Made by a program: the position numbers and the translations under genes. From a virus, in the IMG/VR virus record IMGVR_UViG_3300037502_000177, positions 1 to 24,419 of that record: 24,419 bases of DNA; one strand, given 5' to 3'. The stretch's first letter is position 1. Every line of letters begins with the position of its first letter. Positions 7,832 to 15,893 of this stretch are shown in pieces. The notes beneath the pieces are model-generated. The model saw nothing but the letters and a program-made list of their open reading frames with translations. It was not told the DNA's origin and searched no databases.

Positions 7832-8472
7832 TCCTTATTGTTCCTGTCCTAAACCGATACGACCTTTTACAAAGGATGGTTCATAGTATTGACTACGAAA
7901 TTAGCGACTTGCTAATTATAGACAATGGCAGGGAACTAGGGGAACTAGAAGTTCCGGATTTTGTAAAGAAGACTCATATCCTTACTATGCCTACTAATCA
8001 GGGAGTAGCCGGGAGCTGGAACCTGGGAATCAAGTGCTTTCCCTTCGAGCCTTTCTGGACTTTTACTTCGGCGGATAATCAGTTCAAGCCCGGAGCGCTA
8101 AAGAATCTTGCCGAGCAATCGAGGCCGGATACCCTAACCCTAAACTCGATCTGGCCGCACTATCAGAGCTTCAGCGTAGGAGAACAGCTAGTTCAAGAAG
8201 TCGGATTATTTGACGAGTCTATCTATCCGATTTATTTCGAGGATAACGACTATGAGCGCAGGGTAGTAAATAAAGGCTTCTCGGTTCTAAAGATAGAAGC
8301 CCCGGTTCATCACGATAATGCCTCTACTATTACCGACCCGAACTATGCGAATCGTAATGGCGTTAGCTGGCCTTCTAATCAGGCTTACTATCAAAATAAA
8401 TGCGATACCGATAACTTCTCCGAAGGTCGCTGGAATCTCGAAAGGATTAGGGCTAATAGTTGGCACAAGTAA
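7828..8472 (+). CDS. GT2-like glycosyltransferase (GT-A fold)
   Basis: The 214-aa product starts at GTG 7828, overlapping the previous stop (GTGA). Expected GT-A features are visible: an N-terminal V-P-V-L-N-R-Y-D-L-L strand-loop, then L-L-I-I-D-N-G (about 28-34), then N-Q-G-V-A-G-S-W-N-L-G-I (about 57-68). T-S-A-D-N (about 80-84) stands in the DxD position. F-E-D-N-D-Y-E-R-R (about 132-140) holds the likely catalytic acid of inverting GT2 enzymes, followed by a His-His-Asp stretch. No membrane helices are present, so it is soluble. It is shorter than many GT2 enzymes but complete in the catalytic core. The two transferases together suggest a short glycan of at least two sugars, or two alternative additions. 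Confidence 0.85.
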   Translation: MILIVPVLNRYDLLQRMVHSIDYEISDLLIIDNGRELGELEVPDFVKKTHILTMPTNQGVAGSWNLGIKCFPFEPFWTFTSADNQFKPGALKNLAEQSRPDTLTLNSIWPHYQSFSVGEQLVQEVGLFDESIYPIYFEDNDYERRVVNKGFSVLKIEAPVHHDNASTITDPNYANRNGVSWPSNQAYYQNKCDTDNFSEGRWNLERIRANSWHK

Positions 8473-9467
8473 CGATTACCGGAGTGGCTGGATTCTTAGG
8501 CTCGCACCTAGCGGATCTATTCCTAGCCGAAGGCTGGAAGGTAAAGGGAATCGACTCGCTAGTCGGAGGCTATCTCTCTAATGTTCCGGATGGCGTGGAA
8601 TTTTACGAGCAAGATTTAGCCTGGGATGTAGAGCTAATGGAGGAAGGATTCGTTGGCTCAGATTTAGTTATACACGCGGCCTGTACGGCCTACGAGGGGC
8701 TTTCTGTATTCAGCCCTAGTCTCGTGATACAAAATACAGTTCAGGCCACTACAAACGCTCTGGTGGCTTCTCAGAGGCAGGGAGTAAAGAAGTTTATCTA
8801 CCTTTCCTCTATGGCGCGTTATGGAGCCTTGCCTACTCCTTATACGGAGGATATGACAACTGCGCCGCAAGATCCGTATGGCATAGCAAAGATGGCTTCG
8901 GAGCTTCTAGTAAAAAACATTTGTAATACCCACGAGATGGACTGGGTAATCCTAGTTCCGCATAACATAATTGGGCCACGCCAAAAATACGATGACCCCT
9001 TCCGGAATGTAGCCTCGATTATGACTAACCGATTACTTCAGGGTAAGCCACCGATTATCTACGGCGATGGAACTCAGATGCGCTGCTTTAGCTTTATTGA
9101 CGATGTTATCGAGCCGCTTTATACAGCCTGCCTAAGTGAAGATGCTGTCGGAGAGGTTATAAACATTGGCCCCGATGAGGAATCTGTAACTATAAATGAA
9201 CTCGCAGAAAGACTTCAGAAAATAGTCGGAACAAACTTCGAGCCTATTTATACCGGAGGAAGGCCGCAGGAGGTAAAGATAGCTCTCTGCTCTAGCGATA
9301 AGGCAAGGAAACTTCTGGGCTATAAAACCTCGACAACCCTCGACCAGGGGCTTACTGAGCTAGTCGAGTGGATAAAAGAAAGAGGAGCTAAAGACTTCGA
9401 GTATCACCTGCCTATTGAGATAGAGTCCGACCGGCTCCCGGAAACCTGGTCTAAGCGGTTGTTCTAA
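8460..9467 (+). CDS. NAD-dependent sugar epimerase/dehydratase (extended SDR)
   Basis: The 335-aa product starts at TTG 8460 inside the end of the GT2 gene (13-nt overlap). The Rossmann glycine motif is G-V-A-G-F-L-G (8-14), at the very N-terminus, which supports the TTG start. The L-S-S-M (115-118) and Y-G-I-A-K (140-144) motifs give the Ser/Tyr/Lys catalytic set of extended short-chain dehydrogenases. F-S-F-I-D-D-V (about 212-218) is the C-terminal substrate-domain motif of the UDP-glucose 4-epimerase group. The likely role is conversion of a nucleotide sugar (epimerisation or 4,6-dehydration) to supply the two transferases upstream. The exact substrate cannot be read from sequence. The gene ends just before the promoter of the connector operon. 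Confidence 0.88.
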   Translation: MAQVTITGVAGFLGSHLADLFLAEGWKVKGIDSLVGGYLSNVPDGVEFYEQDLAWDVELMEEGFVGSDLVIHAACTAYEGLSVFSPSLVIQNTVQATTNALVASQRQGVKKFIYLSSMARYGALPTPYTEDMTTAPQDPYGIAKMASELLVKNICNTHEMDWVILVPHNIIGPRQKYDDPFRNVASIMTNRLLQGKPPIIYGDGTQMRCFSFIDDVIEPLYTACLSEDAVGEVINIGPDEESVTINELAERLQKIVGTNFEPIYTGGRPQEVKIALCSSDKARKLLGYKTSTTLDQGLTELVEWIKERGAKDFEYHLPIEIESDRLPETWSKRLF

Positions 9468-9469
9468 AG

Positions 9470-9489
9470 GTAGAATTTAGGCAGGAGAA
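9470..9489 (+). promoter_or_regulatory. GGTAGAATTTA promoter-like word before the connector operon
   Basis: TAGAAT (9471-9476) within GGTAGAATTTA fits a -10 box. The same 11-nt word lies before 11409 (11385-11395). AGGAG follows at 9483-9487, 5 nt before ATG 9493. No clear terminator precedes it, so readthrough from the sugar genes is also possible. Confidence 0.5.
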
Positions 9490-9492
9490 AAA

Positions 9493-10086
9493 ATGGCAAT
9501 TTCTAATGGTTACGCAACCCTTCAGCAAGTCAAATCAGCGATAAGAATCGCGGATGGTTTTGACGATTCAAACCTAGAGATGGCTATCGAGGCCGCCTCT
9601 AGGCAGATTGACTCTTATACAGAGCGCTACTTCTACAACGCCGGAACAGCTACGAAGATCTTTGCCCCGATAGATAACTTTGTATGTCCTACCGAAGACT
9701 TTATTACCCTTACAAAGGTAGAGACCTCCGAAGACGGAGAAAGCTACGATACCGAATGGTCGGCTAGCGACTGGCAGGCAGAGCCTCTAAATGGTCGCGC
9801 CGGTGGTCTAGTAACCGCTTATACCCAGATTAGAGCTATCGAGGATTATCTATTCCCATACCGAAATGGCGAAGCGACTGTTCGAGTTACCGGAACTTGG
9901 GGATGGTCTGCTGTTCCTATCGCGATTACCCAGGCAACGATTATTCTTGCCTCTCGAATCTTCAAGCGCCTAGATTCGCCTCTAGGAATTATCTCTAACG
10001 AACTAGGTTCTATGCGAGTCGGCTTTAGGCTCGATCCCGATGTACAGCACCTTATCGACCCTTACCGCAGAATTGCGATGGCCTAA
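9493..10086 (+). CDS. Head-tail connector (HK97 gp6-like)
   Basis: The 197-aa product begins with a helical pattern typical of the connector family that packs under the portal: T-L-Q-Q-V-K-S-A-I-R-I, then L-E-M-A-I-E-A-A-S-R-Q-I-D-S-Y-T (about 29-44). A beta-rich middle follows with F-I-T-L-T-K-V-E-T-S-E-D-G (about 72-84), and V-T-G-T-W-G-W (about 133-139) precedes a last long helix with A-S-R-I-F-K-R. These are recurrent features of actinophage gp6-like proteins. It overlaps the next gene by one nucleotide (TAATG). Start support is AGGAG at 5-nt spacing. Confidence 0.8.
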   Translation: MAISNGYATLQQVKSAIRIADGFDDSNLEMAIEAASRQIDSYTERYFYNAGTATKIFAPIDNFVCPTEDFITLTKVETSEDGESYDTEWSASDWQAEPLNGRAGGLVTAYTQIRAIEDYLFPYRNGEATVRVTGTWGWSAVPIAITQATIILASRIFKRLDSPLGIISNELGSMRVGFRLDPDVQHLIDPYRRIAMA

Positions 10087-10493
10087 TGGCGATTATCTCC
10101 GAGCTAAGAGATGGGATTGCTGCGAACTTAGCAACTATCCCCGGGCTAAGAACCGCCGCGACTATTCCGGATAACCCTAGCCCGCCTATTGCGATAGTTC
10201 AGCTAAATCGAGTTCAGTATCATCAAGACTTCAAGCGCGGAATGACGGAGTATAACTTTGCGGTTCAGGTCGTTGTTGGTCGCGTGGATGAAAGAAGCGC
10301 ACAACAGCGACTAGATGCCTACTGCTCTAGCACCGGAGAATCTGCTATCGGTCTTGCGATAGAATCGGATAGGACACTAGGCGGTAAGGCCTTTTCCTGC
10401 ATAGTGACCGAGATGACGAGCTACGGCTCAGTTTTGATTTCAGATGTTACTTATCTGGCGGCTGAGTTCAATGTTCGTGTTTTAGCTAGCTAA
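10086..10493 (+). CDS. Tail terminator-like or head-closure protein
   Basis: The 135-aa product has an N-terminal helix (I-S-E-L-R-D-G-I-A-A-N-L) followed by T-I-P-G-L-R and P-D-N-P-S-P-P-I-A-I-V. This resembles the small neck or tail-terminator proteins that precede the tail tube gene. The middle is beta-stranded (Y-N-F-A-V-Q-V-V-V-G), followed by a helix with D-A-Y-C-S and a C-terminal strand (F-N-V-R-V-L). Order (connector, this gene, tube) fits a tail terminator that caps the tube. Head closure is the alternative, as no other candidate for that role is obvious between connector and tube. Confidence 0.6.
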   Translation: MAIISELRDGIAANLATIPGLRTAATIPDNPSPPIAIVQLNRVQYHQDFKRGMTEYNFAVQVVVGRVDERSAQQRLDAYCSSTGESAIGLAIESDRTLGGKAFSCIVTEMTSYGSVLISDVTYLAAEFNVRVLAS

Positions 10494-10511
10494 CACATAG
10501 GAGAAAAATAA

Positions 10512-10922
10512 ATGGCAAAGCAAATCCTGACGGATGTTGTAGTCCAGCTAAACGGAACTGCGGTTTCGCAGAATGTAAATTCCGTAGAGCTAACCACAAC
10601 AGCAGATGCGATCGAGACCACCTCTTTTGGTGACTCTGGATGGCGCACTTACAAAGGCGGCCTAAAGAGCGGCAGCGTTACATTGTCTTTCCACAATGAC
10701 TACGCTTCTACTGCTCTAGACAGCATCCTTTACAGCTTGTTCAACACAGTTGCGACAGTAGCGATTTTCCCTGCTGGAACTCCTGCTGGAACCAACGCGC
10801 CTAAATATGAATTTACTGCGCTTATCGACAATGTAGCCCCGGTTAGTGGAGCAGTCGGCGATCTAGCTGTACAGAACCTAACCTGGACTATCACCGGAGC
10901 AGTTGGCCGCGGAACAGTCTAA
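10512..10922 (+). CDS. Major tail tube protein
   Basis: The 136-aa product is beta-rich, with T-D-V-V-V-Q-L-N-G-T (about 7-16), then E-L-T-T-T-A-D-A-I-E-T-T-S-F-G-D-S-G-W (about 26-44), then a K-S-G-S-V-T-L-S-F strand. The last motif set is common in short actinophage tail tube proteins (about 130-150 aa). The gene stands directly before the frameshifting chaperone pair, the usual place for the tube. AGGAGAAAAATAA before the ATG provides a strong ribosome site. Fewer CTA and AGA codons than neighbours, as in the capsid gene, suggest high expression. Confidence 0.82.
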   Translation: MAKQILTDVVVQLNGTAVSQNVNSVELTTTADAIETTSFGDSGWRTYKGGLKSGSVTLSFHNDYASTALDSILYSLFNTVATVAIFPAGTPAGTNAPKYEFTALIDNVAPVSGAVGDLAVQNLTWTITGAVGRGTV

Positions 10923-10952
10923 ATAAATAAATAGAAAGAAAGGAAACCAAGT

Positions 10953-11210
10953 ATGAGAATGCAGCTCGAAGTCGAGTTCTTGGATGGAACTAAGAAGGAT
11001 GTCCAAGTAGTGATGTCCGATATGGTGAAGTTCGAGAGCGAGTTTTCACTAAGCATCGCCAAGCTAGGGCAGGAGATGAAAGTAACTCACCTGCTCTGGC
11101 TTGCTTGGTCTTCGCTAACTAGACAGAAGCAAGTAACTACCGACTTTGATAGTTGGGTAGAGACTGTTGCTGCTATTGGAGCGACTGACCCAAAAGCATC
11201 CAAGGGCTAG
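10953..11210 (+). CDS. Tail assembly chaperone, short form (lambda G-like)
   Basis: The 85-aa product is the zero-frame form. It starts with a strand pattern (M-Q-L-E-V-E-F-L-D-G-T-K-K-D-V) and a helical core with L-L-W-L-A-W. Tail assembly chaperones hold the tape measure while the tube polymerises; they are not part of the finished virion. The ORF stops at TAG 11208-11210, 13 nt beyond a slippery heptamer (CCCAAAA). AAAGGA lies upstream of the ATG. Placement between tube and tape measure is canonical. Most ribosomes should make this form. Confidence 0.85.
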   Translation: MRMQLEVEFLDGTKKDVQVVMSDMVKFESEFSLSIAKLGQEMKVTHLLWLAWSSLTRQKQVTTDFDSWVETVAAIGATDPKASKG

Positions 11211-11353
11211 GAGATAGCTCCGCGCATTGGTATCTAGTCGGTCTGGCTTACGAATACAAAATTAGCCCGGCTGAACTTATGAAGCTAGATGAAAGAATGC
11301 TCTGGACAATGGGCAGATACTTAGTCTGGAGAGCGCAAGAGATGAACAAATAG
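10953..11353 (+). CDS. Tail assembly chaperone, -1 frameshift fusion (lambda GT-like)
   Basis: Slipping by -1 on C-CCA-AAA (11189-11195) lets reading continue from 11195: AGC ATC CAA GGG CTA GGA and so on, to TAG at 11351-11353. This adds 52 residues (starting S-I-Q-G-L-G-D-S-S) to the first 81 and gives 133 aa. The extension is coherent: W-Y-L-V-G-L-A-Y, then S-P-A-E-L-M-K-L-D-E-R-M-L-W, and W-R-A-Q-E-M-N. This Trp/Leu-rich helical pattern is typical of T-domains in gpG-gpGT pairs. The extension ends just before a terminator, so it fills otherwise unexplained DNA. The T part has no good start of its own, which supports frameshifting over separate translation. Confidence 0.88.
11189..11221 (+). 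promoter_or_regulatory. -1 ribosomal frameshift site (CCCAAAA) with weak downstream hairpin
   Basis: CCCAAAA has the X-XXY-YYZ form in the right phase (GAC-CCA-AAA-GCA). A small hairpin GGAG/CTCC with loop ATAG lies at 11210-11221, 14 nt after the slip site, which is farther than usual and weak, so its role is doubtful. Confidence 0.8.
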
Positions 11354-11356
11354 AGG

Positions 11357-11380
11357 CCGCCTCGATAGAGGCGGTTTTCT
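11357..11380 (+). terminator. Rho-independent terminator after the chaperone genes
   Basis: A perfect 7-bp stem pairs CCGCCTC (11357-11363) with GAGGCGG (11368-11374) over a GATA tetraloop, followed by TTTTCT. It starts 3 nt after the frameshift ORF stop and ends the connector-tube transcript. Confidence 0.9.
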
Positions 11381-11384
11381 ATTA

Positions 11385-11404
11385 GGTAGAATTTACTAGA
11401 GGTG
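11385..11404 (+). promoter_or_regulatory. GGTAGAATTTA promoter-like word before the tape-measure operon
   Basis: GGTAGAATTTA (11385-11395) repeats the word found at 9469-9479. TAGAAT is at 11387-11392. AGAGGTG (11398-11404) may serve as ribosome site for ATG 11409. A promoter is expected here because a terminator ends upstream transcription 5 nt earlier. Confidence 0.55.
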
Positions 11405-11408
11405 TTCG

Positions 11409-12020
11409 ATGATAAAGCCCGGTCTAGAGATAAGCGCACAGGAAATACGCGCACTAAAACGCGACCTAAAAGAGATCGAACCTAGTCTTCAGAGACAGTT
11501 TGTAAAAGATATAAAGATTATCGGTAGCGAGGCTGCTAAACCTATCAAGCAAGCCATTAGGCGAGTTCAGCCCCTAAGCGGTATGCGCTTCAACTATGGG
11601 CCGACTGGGTGGGGCAGAGGGAAGCCGATTGACTCGACAACTGTTAGATCTAAGCTAAAGACCGGCGGAAGAAGCCTAAATACTTCTTTAGTTAGCGTTG
11701 CGGTAAATTCTCCGGCAGTAGCGATTACAGATATGGCCGGTCGATCCGGAGCTTATGTAGGGCAGGGTAGAAAAAGAACAGGCCGAACCCCGGTAGTTAG
11801 AAGAACTGCCGATGGAAGCCTTATCGCCTATGCGAGAAGAACGCCGGCGGAAGCAGGTCGAAAGTTTATTCAGAATCTAAACGCCGCGGCGGGTATTCTA
11901 AAGCGTGGCGCTTCTCGTATCGCCTGGCCTTCGGTCGAGAAAGACCTGCCTAATTACGAGAAAAGGATTGACGGAGTTATCGAAAGTTATTACCGAACCG
12001 CGAACAGGAAGTTCAACTAA
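11409..12020 (+). CDS. Basic minor structural protein (HK97 gp10-like candidate)
   Basis: The 203-aa product is strongly basic. N-terminal residues about 8-55 are helical (Q-E-I-R-A-L-K-R-D-L-K-E-I, then A-A-K-P-I-K-Q-A-I-R). A Gly/Arg-rich middle follows (G-P-T-G-W-G-R-G-K-P, then S-K-L-K-T-G-G-R-S-L), and beta-like stretches lead to a C-terminal helix with A-G-R-K-F-I-Q-N-L. The first part resembles the gp10/tail-completion family that sits in the neck. Its location after the chaperones, immediately before the tape measure, is unusual for that family. It is certainly phage structural-region material, but the function is uncertain. Confidence 0.55.
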   Translation: MIKPGLEISAQEIRALKRDLKEIEPSLQRQFVKDIKIIGSEAAKPIKQAIRRVQPLSGMRFNYGPTGWGRGKPIDSTTVRSKLKTGGRSLNTSLVSVAVNSPAVAITDMAGRSGAYVGQGRKRTGRTPVVRRTADGSLIAYARRTPAEAGRKFIQNLNAAAGILKRGASRIAWPSVEKDLPNYEKRIDGVIESYYRTANRKFN

Positions 12021-14651
12021 ATGTCTGTAAATGTAGTCCTCAAAGCGATTTGGGATGATAAGGGTATAAAGGAAGCCGAAAAGGCTTTTGGTAATTTCGG
12101 TAAGAACATAGATAAGGCCTTCAAGGCCGTTGCGGTCGGAGTCGGTCTAGCTACCGCGGCCTTTGCGAAGTTTGGCGCGGATGCGATAAAGCAAGCCTCG
12201 AACCTAGCCGAATCTACTAACGCCGTAAATGTTGCCTTCGGACAATCAGCCCGGGCGGTTCTTGCTATTGGAGAATCCTCTGCGGAATCTTTAGGTCTCG
12301 CTCGATCCGAGTTCAATTCTGCCGCTGTTAGATTCTCTGCTTTCGCCGAAAGGGTTGTTGGACAGGGCGGCGATGTTGCTGGCTTTATTGGAGATATAAC
12401 TCAGAGAGCCGCAGACTTTGCTTCGGTTTTCAACATAGATGTAGCCGAAGCTTTACAAGTTTTCCAGTCTGGTCTAGCCGGAGAAGCAGAGCCTCTAAAG
12501 CGCTTCGGTATAAACCTTCTAGATAGTGAAGTAAAGGCCTATGCCCTCCGCGCCGGAATAGTCGGAGTCGGCGAGGCGATGACCGAAACCCAGAAGGTTC
12601 AGGCTCGCTTTGGTCTTCTAATGGAAGCAACCTCTAAGACTGCCGGAGACTTTGCTAATACTTCCGATGGGCTAGCTAATCAGCAAAGAATCCTTACCGC
12701 TCGATTTACGGATCTTCAGGCCGAAGTTGGAACAGCTCTTTTACCGGCAGTTACTAACCTAGTCGGAGTATTTGCCGACAGGCTTATTCCGGTCTTCGAG
12801 GATTTTGGAGACTTCCTAGCATCGCCGCAGGGTAAGAAGATAATCGAAGATACCGCGACTACGATTGCGAATCTATTCGACTTCCTAGCGGATAACCTAA
12901 CTACGATAGTCGATTTTGCTATAAAGATAGCTGCGGCTATTACAGCCCTAAAGCTGCTAAAGACTGCGCTAGAACTTGCTTCTATTGCCCAGGCAGCTTT
13001 CAACCTAATCGTAAAAGCTAACCCCTATGTATTAGCAGCTAGCGCTATCTTTGCCCTAATCGGCGGTCTAAAGATTTTCACGGATGCCCTAGTCGATTCT
13101 GGAATCGTAAAGGAAAAGGATCTAAAGTCTTCCGAGGCTCTAACCGATGAAATTCGAAGACTAAAAGAAGCCCACGAAGACGGCCTAATTCCGACCGATA
13201 AGTTCAAAGTAAAGCTCGCTCAGCTAGAAGGCGAACTAAAGGCTGTTCAAGGCGCGGCGATGAATGTAGATCTATCGAAGCTACGCGGGCAGTTCGGAGA
13301 TACCCGAGCCGATGCGCTACGCCTAGTAAATGCTCAAAGGCAGCTTTACTATGCGATGAAAGGCCTTACTCCTCCTCCTCTGCCCGGAGCGGATGACGAT
13401 ACCGGCGGTGGCGGAGGCGGTGGAGGCGGCGGAGGCCAGTCCGATAGAGAAAAGGCCTTCGAGCGAGTCCAGAAGATTATCAAGGATGCTCAGAAGAAGA
13501 TTCGCGATGCTCAGGAGCGCTACCGCGAGGCTCTTGCTTCGGCTCAGAAGACCTATAACAAAACAATTGCTGAAGCTACAAAGACTTACAGCGAGGCCGT
13601 TACCCAGGCTGAGATTCAGAGAGATAAGTCTCTAGCCGATGCCCTAAAGGCGCATAACCAAAACATTTCGGCTATCCAGAAAGACTTTGCTAATAGGCAA
13701 GCCGACATAATCCAGCAGAGTATCGACCGACTACGCGATGCCTACGCTTCCGCGGTTCGAGCTAATGTTGCCGACCTATTCGGAACAGAAGAAGTTGGCA
13801 AGTCGATAGACAAGCTAATTACTACCCTGCGCGACCGCCTAACCGCTTCTAGAACCCTAGTCTCCAATACGGCTCTATTGGCCTCCAGGGGCTTCTCTCA
13901 GACATTTTTGGAGCAGGTAGTATCTTCCGGACTAGAGACCGGTAATGAGCTGTCTAAGGCGATTCTAGAGGCCACTCCCGAGACCCAGAAAGAACTCCAA
14001 TCCCTGTTCGGCGCTCTAGAGACAGAGTCCGAGAGCGGTATGGACACTCTCGCCAAAACTATCTTTGAGAAGACTGGCCTAGCGACTACAGAACTAAAGA
14101 GACTCTTTTCGCAGACCAATACGGATCTAGCAGAGGCTCTAAAGCAAGCGCAGATTGACTACACCGAATCTCAGGCAACTATCCTTACAACCTTCGATGA
14201 GGCTCTAACTCAGGCTCAGAAGGCTAGGGATGAGGCCTTTACTCGCGCTACCGATTCTCTAAATGAGGCTCTAGCTTCCGCTCGCGACCAATACCTAGAG
14301 ACCCTAGAAGATATTAGAGAGGCCTTCGATGAGCAAATCAAGGCTCTAGAGGGGCAGCTAGGCGGGCTTGGAAATACAGTAAAGCAATTCCTAGCTATGC
14401 TCGCGCAACTAGCTACCGCTGGCGCTCCTAAAATCTCTACCCTGCCATCCTTCCCTTCCGGAGGCGCTACCCCGGTTATTCAAACCTTGCCTTTGAATAC
14501 TGGAAAGCCGACAGTAATAAATAACAACACTATTCAGGTGAAGTATGACGCTACTGTTTCTCCTGCGATGGCCGGAGCGGCTGTATCTAAGGCTATAAAT
14601 AAATACACCGCGACAGGCGGCGGTCTAAAGATTGGTTCGGCGGCGGTCTAA
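12021..14651 (+). CDS. Tape measure protein
   Basis: This is the longest gene (876 aa) and lies straight after the chaperone operon, as expected. The tape measure fixes tail length and helps DNA passage; by the usual rule of about 0.15 nm per residue the tail would be near 130 nm. Residues about 40-350 are Ala/Leu-rich and helical with hydrophobic helices near 295-355 (including N-P-Y-V-L-A-A-S-A-I-F-A-L-I-G-G). A run of 11 Gly follows D-D-D-T at about 462-472. Two long coiled-coil blocks follow (about 475-570 and 700-780), separated by a segment with L-F-G-T-E-E-V-G and L-A-S-R-G-F-S. The end is Thr/Asn-rich. No peptidase or lysozyme domain is recognisable. Confidence 0.93.
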   Translation: MSVNVVLKAIWDDKGIKEAEKAFGNFGKNIDKAFKAVAVGVGLATAAFAKFGADAIKQASNLAESTNAVNVAFGQSARAVLAIGESSAESLGLARSEFNSAAVRFSAFAERVVGQGGDVAGFIGDITQRAADFASVFNIDVAEALQVFQSGLAGEAEPLKRFGINLLDSEVKAYALRAGIVGVGEAMTETQKVQARFGLLMEATSKTAGDFANTSDGLANQQRILTARFTDLQAEVGTALLPAVTNLVGVFADRLIPVFEDFGDFLASPQGKKIIEDTATTIANLFDFLADNLTTIVDFAIKIAAAITALKLLKTALELASIAQAAFNLIVKANPYVLAASAIFALIGGLKIFTDALVDSGIVKEKDLKSSEALTDEIRRLKEAHEDGLIPTDKFKVKLAQLEGELKAVQGAAMNVDLSKLRGQFGDTRADALRLVNAQRQLYYAMKGLTPPPLPGADDDTGGGGGGGGGGGQSDREKAFERVQKIIKDAQKKIRDAQERYREALASAQKTYNKTIAEATKTYSEAVTQAEIQRDKSLADALKAHNQNISAIQKDFANRQADIIQQSIDRLRDAYASAVRANVADLFGTEEVGKSIDKLITTLRDRLTASRTLVSNTALLASRGFSQTFLEQVVSSGLETGNELSKAILEATPETQKELQSLFGALETESESGMDTLAKTIFEKTGLATTELKRLFSQTNTDLAEALKQAQIDYTESQATILTTFDEALTQAQKARDEAFTRATDSLNEALASARDQYLETLEDIREAFDEQIKALEGQLGGLGNTVKQFLAMLAQLATAGAPKISTLPSFPSGGATPVIQTLPLNTGKPTVINNNTIQVKYDATVSPAMAGAAVSKAINKYTATGGGLKIGSAAV

Positions 14652-15883
14652 TGCCACAGCCTATTCAGAAAGTCGAAATTGGATTCGACCTTACCGATAC
14701 CGGAACTGGACCATTTTTCCGGTTAGATGACCCTATCCAGGGAGTCTTAGATAATACTTTCTACATTTTGGGCGGAACTCTTTTCTACGATGTAACCGAT
14801 AAGGTAACTTCCGTAGCTATTCGCCGCGGTAAGAACCGCGAACTAGACCAATACGACCAAGGTTTAGCGAATGTTGTTTTCAATAACAATGACCGAACCT
14901 TCGATCCGGAATACAGCCTTAGCCCATACGCCGGGCAGATTATCCCTAAGAGGCAAATTCGTATCTCCTCTAATGGAGAGCTTCAGTTCTTTGGCTTAGT
15001 CGATGACTGGAATCTTCAGTATGAACCTAACGGAGATTCGATAGCCGCAGCCGCCTGCTCGGATGCTACTGCGGCCTTTGCGGTTCAGACTCTATTTACT
15101 CGGACTAATACAGCGCAGAAGTCAGGAGAAAGAGTAAATGAAATTCTTTCCCTACCTGAGATCGACTGGCCGCTTTCTCTAAGACAAATAGATACTGGGC
15201 AAATGACTCTCGGAGCGGATACCATTCCGGATAATACAAACGCTCTTTCCTACTTCCGACTTATCGAACAGTCCGAACCCGGTTCTTTCTTTATAGGAAA
15301 AGACGGCTCTGTAACCTTCAAAGATAGAACAGCTGCCCCTCTTTCTAACGGAGTTACTCTTGCCGATGATGGAACCGGAATTAGATACCAGTCGATGCGA
15401 GTTCAGTATGGCTCCGAACTCCTAGCTAATGAGATAGTCCTAGAGTCGGTAATTACTAATACGCAAGTAACACAGCAGGACCTCGACTCGATTGAGGAAT
15501 ATGGAGTCTTCAACCTAACCCGAACCGGGCTTCTAATCGGTAATGATGACGATCTTCAGGAGCTAGCAGACTTCTACTCTCAGAAGTATTCGCAGCCGGA
15601 ATACCGCTTCGACTCGGTAGAGGTCTTACTTGACGAACTAAGCCAGGTCGATCAAGACAGCCTTCTAAACCTGGAACTTGGGGATGTCGTGGAGATAAAA
15701 TTCACGCCGAATCTAATCCCTCCCGCCATAACTAAATATGCTGAAATTATCCGTATCGACCACAGTATCGACCTGAATAATCACATCTTGTCTCTTGGCT
15801 TCAATACCCTAGACTTTGCTTTGCTAGTCCTGGATGACGCTCAATTTGGTAAGCTAGACTCAGGCAACGCGTTAGCCTTCTAA
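14651..15883 (+). CDS. Minor tail protein (Dit/Tal-region, actinophage type)
   Basis: The 410-aa product follows the tape measure with a TAATG overlap. It reads as a beta-rich baseplate protein with V-E-I-G-F-D-L-T-D near the N-terminus and F-N-N-N-D-R-T-F-D-P (about 75-84). Motifs R-I-S-S-N-G-E-L-Q-F-F-G and V-D-D-W-N-L-Q-Y follow near 104-124. The N-N-N-D-R-x-F-D-P stretch recurs in actinophage minor tail proteins at this position. It probably forms the distal tail hub that joins the tube to the fibres. Later residues contain an alternating beta/charged pattern without an enzyme signature. Confidence 0.78.
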   Translation: MPQPIQKVEIGFDLTDTGTGPFFRLDDPIQGVLDNTFYILGGTLFYDVTDKVTSVAIRRGKNRELDQYDQGLANVVFNNNDRTFDPEYSLSPYAGQIIPKRQIRISSNGELQFFGLVDDWNLQYEPNGDSIAAAACSDATAAFAVQTLFTRTNTAQKSGERVNEILSLPEIDWPLSLRQIDTGQMTLGADTIPDNTNALSYFRLIEQSEPGSFFIGKDGSVTFKDRTAAPLSNGVTLADDGTGIRYQSMRVQYGSELLANEIVLESVITNTQVTQQDLDSIEEYGVFNLTRTGLLIGNDDDLQELADFYSQKYSQPEYRFDSVEVLLDELSQVDQDSLLNLELGDVVEIKFTPNLIPPAITKYAEIIRIDHSIDLNNHILSLGFNTLDFALLVLDDAQFGKLDSGNALAF

Positions 15884-15893
15884 AGGAGATTCA

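Noticed and set aside
11210-11221. GGAG/CTCC hairpin as frameshift stimulator
   Set aside because: Only 4 bp and 14 nt from the slip site; too weak to claim.
11411-11451. Short frames on the minus strand over the gp10-like gene start
   Set aside because: The minus-strand frame from 11454 to 11248 crosses the terminator and the frameshift ORF, with no start signal; plus-strand explanation is complete.
13393-13635. Plus-strand open frame inside the tape measure
   Set aside because: Arg-rich shadow frame of the coiled-coil region with no ribosome site.
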